From positions 21,726,940 through 21,790,939 of the forward strand of contig NC_052621.1 of assembly GCF_016545825.1 (NCBI RefSeq): 64,000 nucleotides of DNA, given 5' to 3'. Source of the DNA: Eucalyptus grandis (taxonomy: Eukaryota; Streptophyta; Magnoliopsida; Myrtales; Myrtaceae). The translations under genes were made by a program, and so were the position numbers. Within the stretch, counting starts at the first letter, position 1. Each line of letters opens with the position of its first letter. Positions 32,879 to 45,761 of the stretch are shown in pieces. Below the pieces are notes generated by a model. It had not been told where the DNA came from. It worked only from the letters and a program-made list of their open reading frames with translations, and did not search any database.

Positions 32879-34470
32879 CATTGAAGGAAAAACTTTTATG
32901 GTTGTTCCACATGATAAAGATGAGACAAAAAATGTAAATGATGCTCTAAATTACCATAGTAAGGAAAAATTGATGCATGCAATGAAAGAAGAAATAAAGT
33001 CAATGAAGTCAAACCATGTTTGGGAACTGGTTGACTATCCAAAAGGACGCAAAGCCATTGGGAACAAGTAGGTTCTCAAAATAAAGCATAAAATTGATGG
33101 CTCAATAGAAAGATATAAGGCTTGTCTTGTGGTGAAGAGGTATAATCAATAGGAATGAATTGATTATGAAGAAACATTTTCTCTTGTAGTGAGATTTACC
33201 TCGATTCGCATTATTCTGGCAATAGTAGCTAGTATGGATCTTAAATTACATCAAATGAATGTAAATACTGCTTTTCTCAATGGAGAATTAGAAGAAAAAA
33301 TATATATAGAACAACCTGTTGGTTTCATTTTGAAAGGCCAAGAATAAAATGTATATCGACTTTTGAGATCGATATATGGCCTAAAGCAGTCGCCGAGACA
33401 ATGGTATATACATTTTGATAATGCCATAATGGCATATGATTTTACAATGATTGATGTGAATCATTGTGTATATATAAAAAAAAATCCAAAGATCAATTAG
33501 TGATCATATCATTATATGTTGATGATATACTAATTGCCGGAAGCAATATGTACTTTGTTAATACTGTCAAGAGTTGGCTATCTTCCAACTTTGAGATGAA
33601 AGACATGGGTAAGGCTGCATATATTCTTGGAGTTAAGATTTCAATAGATCGTTTGAAGAGATTGTTATCTCTTTCGCAAGAAACATATATAAATAAAGTT
33701 TTTGAACGATTTCGAATGCAAGATTGTAAACCCATAGATATTCCTATTACAAAAGATGAAGGATTGAGCCATAAAATGTGTCCAAAGACTCTATAAGAAA
33801 AGGAACAAATGCAACATGTTCCTCATGCTAGTACTATTGGAAACTTAATGTATGTTGTGATGTGTACAAGACCCGATATATGTTTTGCAACTGGAATGGT
33901 AAGTGGATACCAACCCAACCTAAGTCATGCACATTGGAAAGCCCTCAAAAGAATACTGAGATTTTTTAAATGAATTGATGATTATGCACTAAGTTATCTA
34001 GGAAATGATCTGCGACTTAAAGGCTATTCAAATGCTGATTGGAGAGGAGATTTAGATGAAAATCTACCTTTGGATTTATTTTCTTACTGAATAATAGCGC
34101 CATATCTTGGAGCAGTAAGAAACAAACGTGTATAGCCTTATCAACGATAGAAGCTGAGTTTGTGGCTTATCAGCAGCAATACAAGAATGTGTTTGACTTA
34201 AGAGATTTTTGGATCATTTAAGTGTTATTAAGAGTGCTGCAAACTTATTGTTGATTAACTGTGATAACCAAGCGGGAATATCATACAGCAAAAATCCAAA
34301 ATATCATAATAAGACCAAACATATAGATACTGAGTAAAATTTTGTCAAATGTATGGTCGCATGAAAAGATGTGAACTTACAATACATATCTACACAAAGA
34401 ATTGTAGCAGATTCTATGATGAAGTCAAAATCTAGAGATGTGTTCTGGAACTAATTACGTAGATGTTGAT
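32879..34470 (+). pseudogene. Copia reverse transcriptase / RNase H remnant
   Basis: Successive pieces read ALNYHSKEKLMHAMKEEIKS, MKSNHVWELVDYPKGRKAIG, QMNVNTAFLNGELEEKIYIE, IYGLKQSPRQWYIHFDN, LYVDDILIAGSN and MCTRPDICFATGMVSGY. The RT metal-binding YVDD is intact, but the core Asp of DVKTAFLNG has become Asn (NVNTAFLNG). At least six stops or frameshifts break the frame (for example after GNK, KNPKIN and PKTL). RNase H remains ([19 protein letters not shown]) are more decayed. Not functional. Confidence 0.85.
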
Positions 34471-35901
34471 GTACTAAATATTGTAATTTCTCTTAAGTGT
34501 TCACATTTAATGAATTTGTGTTTTCATAGTTAATGCCTATGAGTCTATGTTTGACGTTTATACATCTTAATGCTTAGTGCGTTATATAAAATTGAGAAAG
34601 TATGTCGGACAGATAAGAGATTAGCCCACTCATATGGGTAATCGCCTCTATTTACTATGTGATAAATAAAGATGAGACGGTTTTTAAGCTTATTATCTAT
34701 GTGATAATTGAGATTTTAAGCTTAAAATATATATACTATGTCTGAAAGTAAAATAACCCACATATTCTACTTTATTTGTCTTTGATGCCAGATGTGAGTT
34801 CTGATGAATTTCATGAAATAGTAGATACATGAACTCAAGTTAGACATTAAGTATGTGTGAACTATCATCTGTACGGTATTGAAAGTTTAGACATATGCTC
34901 CTTGGAAAATGAGTTAATACCTTAATACGTATTTCATACTACATATGCATGAGACGATCAGTAAGAGTGGCAAAAGTTTTGATATCAACTTTTATGCCAT
35001 GTGAGTTCCTCAATTAAATGCTCTCATGACTCTTACTTATTCTCAAGATTTCTATTCAGTGTTTGCTATCTTATAATGTTGCTAATGATCATGAATTGAT
35101 TCACAATTTAATGGGACATTTCTAAAAAACCAACTTGAATTAAAATTGAGAGTTTCAAGGAAAGTGGAAGATTGAGTTTGGAGAATTACATTCTAGTTTT
35201 ATATTCATTAGTCGACAATATGATTGTTTTGAGATAATCATAATTGTGAATAAAATATATTATTGTTAAAAAGAGATCAAGAGAGATGTGAATGTAATCG
35301 ATCGATCTAAGATACTGCATACTATATCTACTAAAAAATGTGATGCCCATTATGAGTTGCTATATATTCTTAACAGATGTATGGCAATGAGCTCTCAAAG
35401 TATGTTGATTGCACGGATTATTTATTGATATGAATGTTGCAAAGAGTTAAAGAGAGTTATGTTTGGCTCACTATGTGCGAGTGAGAGATGATGAGTTTTT
35501 TATTTGATGGGTCAAGTTAAGCCCATCCGCCCATGTTAAGCCAAAATTCGGCCCATATATGAAGAGCCCATAAGAGGAGAGGGCAATTATTTTTTAAGTG
35601 AAAATAACTACGATATATAAAATAAAAAGTAAATGGGATAACGTTACCCGTAGAGTATTAGAGAAAATACACTTCGCTATTTTCTCCCCCTTGAAGCAGC
35701 ATACTCCCTCTTAATGAACGGAACTCAAGGCTTCGATTCTTATGAGACTGCAATAGTACTTAGTCTATGGCAATCAAGGTATGTCCGTCTCTATGATATG
35801 CCTTCGATTGGTGTTACATGTTTCCAGGCACGTTTATGCGTTCGTTTTCGGTATTCGAATGTTCGAGTGTTGGTTCAATTTTTAGGAATTTGTTTCCAAC
35901 T

Positions 35902-36809
35902 ATTTTTATATAGCTATGGATTCTTCATCTACTTAATTTATGCTCAATAAAGAAAATCGTCCCTCAAGGGCATTCGAGTTCACCAAGGCATTGCAGTTCT
36001 CTTCCTTTCAAGTTGCTGCCATGGCTACAGACTCTAAAATATCATTTACCCACTAACGTTTATGTGCCCAACATTGTTGCATTAAGCCCTAATGATATAA
36101 AATATACCCTTTGGGAAACCTAAGTACTTTCACCAATTAAAAGTCGAGGTCATCGGGATTTTCCACCGGGCCCCATTGTTGCCCCACCGGAAATGGTAGA
36201 TCAAGATTGTTAGACATAGTTTATCACGCATCTGTGATTACTACACCACTATCAATATAATATGTATAATTGTTTTCGACATTTGCCACTTGGCTTGCAC
36301 TAAACAAATTGTCTGTATTTTCTTTTTCTTCAACATAATTATCTCGATGATTTGTTTTCAACCAACAATTTTTTTTCTATGTGGCTATATCTTTTACACG
36401 AGTAATATTGAGATTTATTTAGGAAACCAACAACTTTTCTTAAGTGATTTATTTTATTGCAAATACTGTAGGTTAGATTTTTTTTTTTTCCTTTGAGGAG
36501 GTTTCTTCTCCTCTTTTATTTTTCGATAAGCTCCTTGAACCCTTTTTAGATTTATGACACCCCACATTTATTTTAGACTGAAAGTCACTCTCAACGGAAT
36601 CTTCATCATATAGCATTTGTCTTTTTCATACACTCGAGCTCATTAATTCACTCACTAACATGATTTTTAAATCCTTAAATTCTTCTAGAGGGCTGATAAT
36701 AGGATTGTGTTCCTTAATAAGCATCATATCTAAAATTTCTACTCCCCTGATATCATCTCCATAAGCCCCCATTTGATTTACTCGTCATTCTAATCTTCCA
36801 CATTATTGT
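35902..36809. other. Gene-free stretch between Copia element and duplication B copy 2
   Basis: I see no recognisable gene or repeat family. The segment is AT-rich with short scattered frames, and a T-rich tract is at about 36477-36490. Confidence 0.5.
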
Positions 36810-37630
36810 TTCAGGGTCTCATAATTTTTATTTTAGCATTTTGAAGAGACTGAAATCTAATAGTTTGTGCCTTTGTTGCGTCTTGAAACTTTTCTTTTAG
36901 TATGTTCTTAAATTATATTATGAGTTTGAGCGGTATACGAAATCTGATTTGATTGGAAGATGCTTGGTGGATTAAAACCCAGCACACTTATCCTATTTGG
37001 ATTACAACGCGGAGAGTTGGTTATAATCTTATCCAAACCGTCCATTAAGTGGAACTCCTTACAGCCAAAAAGAATAAGAAAAAGGGTTCGTATGTTGGTG
37101 CTTGTCGATGGGTTTGTGTGGGCTGTGTGGGCCGTTGACTTCTTCAAGCCTTAGAGTGGAGTTCTCCTTTCATTGGGGTGCAAAAGAGATGTGAGCATTG
37201 GGTGAAGCTTGTGAAGAGAATCCTTTATCCAGTTGAGGCATTTTCTTCGTGAAGACTCGAGTGTTTCAAGTTTTCAATGATTTGTTTATCAAGCAATTAC
37301 TTGAGGTGAAATACTATGGGTTTAGGTATAATCTTACGTAGGGATGTGAGAGTTTTTTAATTGTGGACTACATTAATTGATATTGTAATTTATCATTTAA
37401 TGTTTACCGTTTTACGGGGTTTGGTCTAAGGTGAGATAGAAGGTTTCTTAATTAGTCTAATATGGGCTGCCTAGTGTGGGCCGAGTTGAGCCTGGCCTGT
37501 AATGAGAGGGATTGGCTAGAAACTCTATAAATAGTGCTCAAGTCTCTCCTCTAACCCGAATTCTCACATGTATCCTCACATAAGGGGCGTTTACCTAACG
37601 CTAAACGTGAGGGGGGCTGTCTCATTGAGC

Positions 37631-37804
37631 CAGTAATACATAGGGCAATAGAGGAGAAGGACTTGCGTGTGGAACATTGTGTTTCTACTTCCGCTTCAAA
37701 AACAATGGATCACAAAACAGTGATACGGAGGGCAATAGAGGAGAATGACTTACGCGTGGAACATTGTGTTTCCGCTTCCGCTTCAAAAACAATGGATCCC
37801 AAAA
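37631..37804. repeat. 87-bp tandem duplication in the 5' LTR only
   Basis: Units 37631-37717 and 37718-37804 both contain gggcaatagaggagaa, ggaacattgtgttt and cttcaaaaacaatggatc. The 3' LTR (from about 42541) has a single unit. The length difference between the LTRs (544 and 458 bp) is accounted for by this one extra unit, so the duplication arose after insertion or during reverse transcription. Confidence 0.92.
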
Positions 37805-40435
37805 CATATGCATTAATCTTTCTACTCAATTATGCATGTTCTTGTTCTGGTTATGAAGATCTTGGGGTTGCGCAATTTGCGTCCAACATGTGGTATGCAA
37901 TTGATTTTGCCCTAATTTGTACGGATTAGCCGTAATTAGTACGGATCTTGCCGTAATTTGTGATTTTTGAGATTTTTTGTTCAATAAAAAATTAAATTAA
38001 ATCACAAATTTGGATTGGGGGAGACGAGACGAGCAAGAGAGTCGGCAGCGCGTCGCTGGAGGAGGCTACACGTGCCCCCACGTGCGGACACGCGCCGCGC
38101 GTGAGCTCCATGCGCCTCGCACTCAAGCGGTGTGTGTGAGCACGTGGAGCCTCCATTTGGCGCGTGGCTGGCGGCGTTGGACTCGTATGGTGATTTCCTA
38201 TCTCGTGGTATATTTATTTTATATGTTTGATGGTTTTATTGATGTGAAATTGCATATGAAACCCTAAATATGTGTATTTTAAATGAATTTTTACATATTT
38301 TTCCTTGTATTTTTCTGTGATTTTGGAAATACAAGTGTTGGGTTATAGGTATATTATCACATAATCATTATAAATGTGTGATTCATCAATAAAAATCAAA
38401 CTTTATTGTGAACTGAAGCTGGCTTAATGAAATACAATCATTATGAGATGGGAATTGAATATATCTTGAGATAATGAGAAATAGTAAAAGTCATGAAATT
38501 TTTATTGCTCATGCATACTCTTTTACATGTTGGTAACTTTTGAATGATGGACATTTTTAAGAATCTGTGACCAAACTGATTGTACTAATTAACGCATATG
38601 CTGAGTGTAGGTAATACATGTTAATAAAGTTATTGCATATTGTACATAAACTCATATGGTCACTGGTTAATATCTATCGAGTTAAATATTTTTTATGGTA
38701 AAGGAGTATGGCAATATTTATGCAGAACAATAGTATCTACTATTATAGTTTAGATATTTAGTTCTGCGGTTTGACTCAATTTATAGGCCACTAGTTGAAG
38801 TAATGATATTTGTTACCTAAAATTGATTAATAAATCAACTGTTGGCCTTAGAGTCATTTTTGCCTTATGAACTCATGAGTGATAATGAATTAGCTGTCAA
38901 ACTTGTCGATTTGGTGTACCATGTATTACTATTGATGTTAATTTGTGAGAGATTTTAGATCAGCATTATTTTTATGTTGTTATGGTAATATGTAATTGGG
39001 GTGCATAAGAGATGTTTTATTCTCTGTCGGAGGGCGCATAAGAGATGTTTTATTCTCTGTTATGAGAAGTTTCTTGTGTTACTATGATCAATGATCTCAT
39101 TGGAATCTGTCTTTCAGGTTCGCTGTATATATATGATTAATTTTATTAATGAATAAAGCAATGTAATTAGCATGATATGTGATTTTGGTAATATGCTGCC
39201 CCTATCACTAAAGTTAAAATCACATGTATATGGTGTATGTGAGGAGTAAAGTTTATATCTCTTGTATGAGAGAATTTCAATGATTCAATTGAGTAGTGAC
39301 CGCCAAAGTGGCATGCTTGATTGGGTTTGAGAAATTTCGATCTCGTATGATGATTGGGATGTCTCCTGATCTAATGCGTAGTCATACTCCCAAAGGAGGT
39401 GATTGTGTATTAGTTCATGGAAGGATACATGATAGTGTGGTGGAGGAGTGACTGATTCTAGTGATTCATATGCCCAAAAATGATGAATTCACGAAGAATT
39501 AGAATATATTCTCATAACCGCTATTATGTGGGGAGTGTACAACTGCATGTCATGTATTCTACCCAAAGGTGATTATATGATTATGCGTGTAACTCTCTGA
39601 ATGTGTACTTGTACGTCAAGTTACACAATACTCACATGATGCTAATTATATACATTGCTTGGTTTTTAGTCACATTTTCTGTAATTAATAACTTCATTAT
39701 TATTGAGGTTTTTATTGCTTCAAATTTTAAGTTGTGGACATATGATTTGTTGCTTGAGAAAATAGCAATTGAATTTTGCTTACTGTCCATAAAGCGTTCC
39801 ATTCTAGAACACTTGAAAAAAGGTTTGCATGCGGACTGCGAAGCTTTAGTTGCTTGAAATTATGTCTTGTCTGATATTGAAATTAGGACACATCTGCAAA
39901 GATTGTGTTTAAGTCCTAATGACATATACATCTCGTATATGGTTAAAAGGTTGTTTCTGAAAGTTTTCTATTTAAGGATAATAGTACGATGGAAAATCAC
40001 TGTGTCTTTGTCTTTGCCTAAATAGATAATTGTGATACAGATAATTATGGAATCTCCTGTACCATAGACTAAACTTATTGAGGTTCAAGGTACTATTCTT
40101 GATATAGTTTATAATGAAATCTCTTAAACCTCTCAAGTGCAGAATGAAGTGGTTGCAGCTTTATTAAGGAGATTTTTAGGGAAAGACGATCAGTTATATC
40201 ATCATACTATATATTTTATTTGTGAGAGTATGATTACAATATCAACTTATATAAATGTCGTTTCTTGTTCTTAATTATGTGATTATATGCCATAAAATGC
40301 GGTATATGATCTATGAAACATCATAGTGTTTGGAAACTAACCTACTTGCCTAAAGATCATAAGTTCATTAGTTGCAAATTGGCATACAAAACTAAAAGAA
40401 TTTCAAAGAAAGATCGTGGAATTTAAAGCCAAATT

Positions 40436-40626
40436 TGCAATTGGAGAATTTTGTATCTATTTAGCGTAACTTTTTTCACTCTGAAAGAGGGGCGGATTGT
40501 TTATAGTGAAAAAATAATTATTTCTTTAAATATTCTTTCAGAGTGAACGTGGTATTAATAATTTATTTTGATATAAAGTTACGCCAAATAGATACAAAAT
40601 CTATATTGTGCAATTGGAGAATTTTG
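40436..40626. mobile_element. Small foldback (hairpin) element flanked by 18-bp direct repeats
   Basis: Inverted arms 40449-40472 and 40576-40599 are 24 bp with one mismatch (core TATCTATTTAGCGTAACTT). A second perfect inverted pair of 13 bp (TTCACTCTGAAAG, 40475-40487 and 40535-40547) nests inside. The direct repeat TGCAATTGGAGAATTTTG occurs at 40436-40453 and 40609-40626, overlapping the outer arm on the left. This looks like a foldback MITE inserted into the decayed Copia interior. Confidence 0.7.
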
Positions 40627-43600
40627 CAACAAATGTTTCAAGTAAACTTGTGTGTAGACTGAAAAGTCTTATTTATAGTCTTAAGCAAGTTTCCAGACAA
40701 TATTATTAAAGTTTTATAGTGTTGTTATTTTGTTCAATTGGAAATAAAGTAATTCAATATACTGCAAGGTCAGTGGGAGGAAATTTATTTTTTCTCATAC
40801 TTTATGTACATAATATTTTATACCGAGGTCTATAAGGATTGTTTTTGCCATATTATATTATATTTTCTCGGAGGACATTTGCTGATTGTATATTGGAAAT
40901 ATTCAATATACATTATTGCAAGCCAGGAATTGCTCCTGTTGTTAAGAGTGATGGACTAAATCTATCACATTGTCCTTATTTAGATATTGAGAAAATCTAA
41001 TTAAATGGTATACCTTGCGTTAGTGCACTTAAAAGTATAATATATGCTTTGATTTTGCACTAGATTAAATATCGCCTTTGTGATGGGATTTTTAGGCAGA
41101 TATAAGTTGAATCCAGGACGCGATCTAAGTTGCTGCCAAAAGGTTTTAAGGTACTTAAAAGGACAAGAGAATATATGTTAATTTACAGACAAGTTTAATT
41201 CTTGCAGTTAGTAGGGTATTTAGATGTTAACTTTGCTAGCTGTTAGGATGATATAATATCAATAACAAGATACATATTTATGTTAGTAGGAAGTGCAATA
41301 AAATAAATAAAGTTATATGTCATCTTTTACTATGTAAGCAGTGTTAGTAACATTCTTTTAGGTTGTTACTTGGGCTATTAGGCTCCGGAACCTCATGACG
41401 GAGTTGATCGTTTTAACTTTATGGATAGACCCATACGGTTATATTGAGATAACAAATTTGTAGTATTATTTATTTACTACAGATGTCTCAAGGGGTCTAA
41501 ATATATGGTGGTCAAAATTTTTTACCAAAAGCAAACAGTACAGAAAGATGACGTTTTAATATAATATATTTTCATAGATGATGTGATTGTAGATGCACTA
41601 ACTAAAGGCCTACGCCCGTGTGTATTTGAGTGACATATCGTTAGCATGGGCCTAGGAGTATCATAAGATGCTGTTGTTTAGTGGGAGCTATTTTGGCTTT
41701 ACTCTGATAAATGTTTCATCTGTGTTCGTTACACTTTGTAACAGTTTGATATGTATCAACTTTTGCATTCAATAAAATATTTTTGAATGTGTTGTTATTA
41801 TGTTGAATACATATTAATAAAGTCTCAAGGGATTGTATAAACCTTAAGTGAAGGCTAGGGGCATCCGGGCATCCGGTTATTAGTCTTGTGCATATGTCTT
41901 ATGATACATAAAGAAAGGTTAACCATAAGGACAAGACATAAGTGAGTTCATTGAAACCATAAAGCATTCTCTAGTGGCACAAGTTTTTGTTACGCCTAAG
42001 GTAAGAGAATGGTGATTGACAAATGAGATCTCTCTATAAGAGATGTTATCCATTTGCCACTTTATCATATTGAATCCATATCAATAAAGTTGAGAACATT
42101 CGTGACCATGGAAGGCTATGTGTATATACATGCAGTTACCGCCATGATTCGGTGTTTAAGACTTTATGGGATAGGATTGACTATTAAGAATTATCTCTAG
42201 ACCAATGTGCGCACATAAATTACGATTTCAATTAATATAATTCAAGTGGGAGAATGTAAGAGTTTTTCTAATTGTGGACTACATTAATTGATATTGTAAT
42301 TTACCGTTTAACGTTTACCATTTTACGGGGTTTGGTCTAAGGTGAGATAGAAGGTTTCCTAATTAGTCTAATATGGGCTGGCTAGTGTGGGCCGAGTTAA
42401 GCCTGGCTCGTAATGAGAGGGACTAGCTGGAAACTCTATAAATAGTGCTCAAATCTCTCCTCTAACCCGAATTCTCACATGTATCCTCACCTAAGAGGCG
42501 TTTACCTAACGCTAAACGTGAGGGGGGCCGCCTCATTGAGCCAGTGATACGGAGGGCAATAAAGGAGAAGGACTTGCGCGTGGAACATTGTGTTTCCGCT
42601 TCCACTTCAAGAACAATGGATCCCAAAACAGGTGCGTTAATTTTTCTACTCAATTATGCATGTTCTTGTTCTGGTTATGGAGATCTTGGGGTTGCGCAAT
42701 TTGCGTCCAACAAGGGAAACACTTGAGCATTATGAACGATTGTAGCTCTATAATTCTCCAATAAATAATTACCTTATTATTTGCAGCTAACCCTTCCCGT
42801 GGAGTAGCTGTTGGTGGTATGACCGAATCGTGCAAATTTTTCCTTATTGTTGCTTGTCTTATCTCTTTGGTGATTTTGTTCTCTCACGTTATTTAATTGC
42901 ATAAATTCTTTGGCTTCTGCAGTATCTTAGAACACGTCGTTGTGGTTTTTGCTCCAATGGCTTTGCTGAAATATTGTTTCCAAAAGTGCTTGTTGGATGA
43001 CATACAGAGCTCTTGCAGCTTTTTGTGGTTGGTCTGCCGGAAGCTTGTACCTTCTTATGGAGCTACATATCCTTTCTCCATGCTGTCGCATAAATCTTGT
43101 GCCATTAAGAAAGTAATCATTTTAATGCTTCGGTAAATAAGTATAGTTATTTTCATCGAAAGTGGGAACAATAGTGAGATAGATTTGGCCATTGTTCTGG
43201 TGTCAGATATATGGGTGGGTGATTTTAGAAGCGGGTGGATAGGACTCACGCTCAATGATTACCGAATGAGGCCCTGACACCACTGTTAGCTTTTAGTGTT
43301 GATGTGGAAATGTGTATGTTTGTGGGGATTTACTCAGCAAAGGAACAAGGAAGGAGCTTTTGAAGCTTGTTTCATTATCAAAATGTTCTGTGCAAGGTAT
43401 ATATGGAGCTGTAGTTGGTCTGAACATGAATGAACGAGCATGAAGCCTTTTTATAGTTCTTCCCAATCGACTCTTCTGCTAAGAATCTCTGTCACAAACA
43501 AAGAAATTTGCTTCATTTTACACGTTGGACAGGTTTTTTGCCATTATTTCTAACTACCACCGACTAAGCTAGAAAACCACAAACTTTAACTACGTACTAT

Positions 43601-43981
43601 AGTTCTGCAAACTTGTAGAGTCTTGGCTTTTCTGGATAAATTGACCACAACTTTAACAAAATTTAATCAAAAAGAAACTGTTGGGATGGAAGATTTCATT
43701 TGCCGAGAACGTGATTGTCCTTCCGAATACCTATCCAAACTAGACGAAAATGAAAAAGATTGAAACAAGACAATCATCATCTGATAATGACATATAAACA
43801 GCCAAATGTCCATCTATCATAACATTTAGAGAGGGAAATAAGCACGAATGAAAACAGGAGGAAAATCATTGATGAAAACAGGAGGAAAATCATTGATGAA
43901 AACAATCAACAGCCAATCAACAGATAAATATTGGGCATCAGGCATTAGGAGAAACAACCAAAAATGGAAAAAAAGAAATCA

Positions 43982-45589
43982 TTATGCATGGTATCTGAGC
44001 ACGGTATACACGGCCTGCATTATAGTGAGAGCGAAGAGGAAGAAGGCGGCGGTGAAAGACAATATAGTCCAAGGACTCCTGAAGTAGGTGCGGTTGAGAT
44101 TAGCCCTCCACTTGTTCCGGCGCTTCTTGCAGTGCTTGCTGATCTTCTGTTGCACGTCATCGAGGTTTTCGTTGGATGGGAGCGTCACTTCCGTGCACAG
44201 AGAGTTGAATAGTTTGGCGACTGCCTTGTCACTTCCGAAATCATTATGGATGATGCCTTCGGTGTGGAGCAGGGCGACATCCTGCTCATTGTTGATGATT
44301 TTGTCCATGAAGGTGACGTAGGATGTGACCTCGTTCCCAGCCTTGATGTGCAAGCGCTCGAACGTCATGGCGTTGAGGAACATGGACTCGGTGGTGTCAT
44401 CCACGGTGAAAACTGGGAGCTTCAGGTGCCCTTTAGCAAAGAAGATGTTCTTGAGGCTGTTGGTCTTGCTCTTACCGAACTTGATCCCGGCCTCGGTGAG
44501 CTCAGTGGCTGACCGGATTATCGGCTCGGTCTCCTCAAACCCCACATTTTCCCGTTCGTGATGGACCTCTTCGGGTTCCATCAGCAAGCCTCTCCTGAAG
44601 ACGTCCATGACATGCAGGCATCTGCCCAACCCCCTGAACTTTTTTTTTTCACGGGGGAAGTAGAACTTTCCGATGAGCTCATTGACGTCATCCTGCGTTG
44701 TTGGAGTAAAGTCAGTGCATTGAATACGAGTGTGTTGTTGTGTCGATGCTACGCGCATGAAAGGAAAAAAAAAAAGTCTCTTATTTAGGTGACAGATTTA
44801 ATAATTAAATTGTTAATTCATCTTGAAGCATGCAACCTAAGCATTTGGAATATTAAATTTAATGGGTTTCACGTAAGATCTATCTGAGATAATCAAAATG
44901 AATTTTAGGTGAACACACTTCAGCTGTTTGCACGGGCGCAATAATCTCTCTAATGACGGGGCGAAACCAAAGAAACTAACCTCCCTGCCATTGTTCGCGA
45001 CGGCAACCAGCTGATACAGCACTAGAATCGGCAGTTGATTCTCCAGCAGCAGCATGTCCCGCCTTATATACAGGGCTATGCATTCCAGCCTGTGGATGCT
45101 GAAGATGGGGTCATTGGGCGCATAGCCATTATTCTCCGCCTCACTTCTTGGCAGTGTCGCGATCCTCATGATCTCAAGCATGAAGCAGCCGTCCGTGATC
45201 ATCAGCTCCAGGAACTTGCTCCCCGTGCCTTCCTTCCACTTCTGGTCCAGATTGTCGTAGCTGTCCTCGAGCTTATGCGCCACCTCCCTCAGGGACTCGA
45301 AGAAGTGCTCGAGGGACTTCCGGTAGTACCTCAGGAAGTGGAGGAGCACGCGGTGCTTGTGTTCCTCCATTGAACTGAGGCGGGGGTCGCCGTAGTGGTA
45401 GGGGCCGAAAGAGACAACCTGCGGCTGGTAGGCCTTGGGGTTGAGGTCGGTGATGGAGGGGGGAACCCTGTAGATGGACGGATCCTTCCAGTACTGTTGC
45501 TCGTCGTCGGGCATGCACTTGAGGTTCGCGTTGACATGAACGATCCAGTTGGTCTCGTTCGGGTCCATTGGGGGCGACGAGGGGAACAT
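43982..45589 (-). CDS. DUF247 / UPF0481 family protein, two exons
   Basis: Exon 1 is 44981-45589 and exon 2 is 43982-44692, joined at GAG|GTTAGT and ACGCAG|GATGAC in phase, giving about 439 residues, normal for the family. Family landmarks: SIYRVPPSITDLNPKAYQPQ and VSFGPYHYG at the N-terminus; MEEHKHRVLLHFLRY; ELMITDGCFMLEI; RRDMLLLENQLPILVLYQL; ELTEAGIKFGKSKT; and LKLPVFTVDDTTE. A C-terminal membrane span (SFTAAFFLFALTIMQAVY) is followed by a short tail. The biochemical function of DUF247 proteins is unknown. The start is at 45589 or, seven codons later, at the Met before DPNETNW. It is the only host gene in the window without a visible lesion. A TATA box lies at about 45705-45714, and its 3' flank is duplication B. 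Confidence 0.93.
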
Positions 45590-45704
45590 GCCTCGGGGAG
45601 TTTCGGAGGTTCCACAAGTTTTTGTTCTGGCTGAGAGAGAGAGAGAGAATAGGAAGAGTTGGCGTGAAGCTTGGGGTCGTCCAAGCCCAATGCTGGTCGC
45701 CTAT

Positions 45705-45714
45705 GTATATATAG
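45705..45714 (-). promoter_or_regulatory. TATA box of the DUF247 gene
   Basis: CTATATATAC on the minus strand lies about 116-125 bp upstream of the first ATG. A GA/CT-rich leader (45635-45650) lies between. The spacing fits a plant core promoter with a leader of about 85-90 nt. Confidence 0.6.
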
Positions 45715-45761
45715 AGGTGTGGAAATGGGTCTTGACCAATTTTGTAACTCATATAAAATGA

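Larger units (their letters stand above)
31860..35901 (+). mobile_element. Copia retrotransposon, both LTRs, gag to integrase deleted
   Basis: The LTRs are 31860-32278 (TGATGGGTTTTC...TTTCCAACA) and 35489-35901, about 90 percent alike by eye. A primer binding site for initiator Met tRNA (TTGGTATCAGAGC) follows the 5' LTR directly. Flanks ttttt and atttt are compatible with a 5-bp duplication. The interior holds only reverse transcriptase and RNase H remnants, plus a SINE. No gag, protease or integrase motif is visible, so the element is non-autonomous and old. Confidence 0.85.
37345..42712 (+). mobile_element. Copia retrotransposon with perfect AGGGA target duplication, decayed interior
   Basis: The 5' LTR is 37345-37888 (TGTGAGAG...GCGTCCAACA) and the 3' LTR is 42255-42712, preceded by a polypurine tract (tcaagtgggagaa). 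AGGGA flanks both sides (37340-37344 and 42713-42717). The interior retains only decayed pol traces: VWKLTYLPKDHKFISCKL near 40328, an RNase-H-like NFASC..DDIISITRYIFM near 41230, and DVIVDALTKGLRPCVFE near 41580. The frame is broken throughout. The 5' LTR is longer than the 3' LTR because of an internal tandem duplication. Confidence 0.9.
36810..43680. repeat. Segmental duplication B, copy 2, split by a Copia insertion
   Basis: The blocks 36810-37344 and 42713-43680 match copy 1 at 22600-24951 in order and orientation. The Copia element 37345-42712 entered after the duplication: its AGGGA target duplication lies where copy 1 reads gtaggaaaacac uninterrupted. Copy 2 ends at about 43680, shortly before the 3' end of the DUF247 gene, which has no counterpart beside copy 1. 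Confidence 0.85.

Noticed and set aside
44088..45761. Long plus-strand and second-frame ORFs over the DUF247 gene
   Set aside because: Shadows of the minus-strand exons; the family motifs are on the minus strand.
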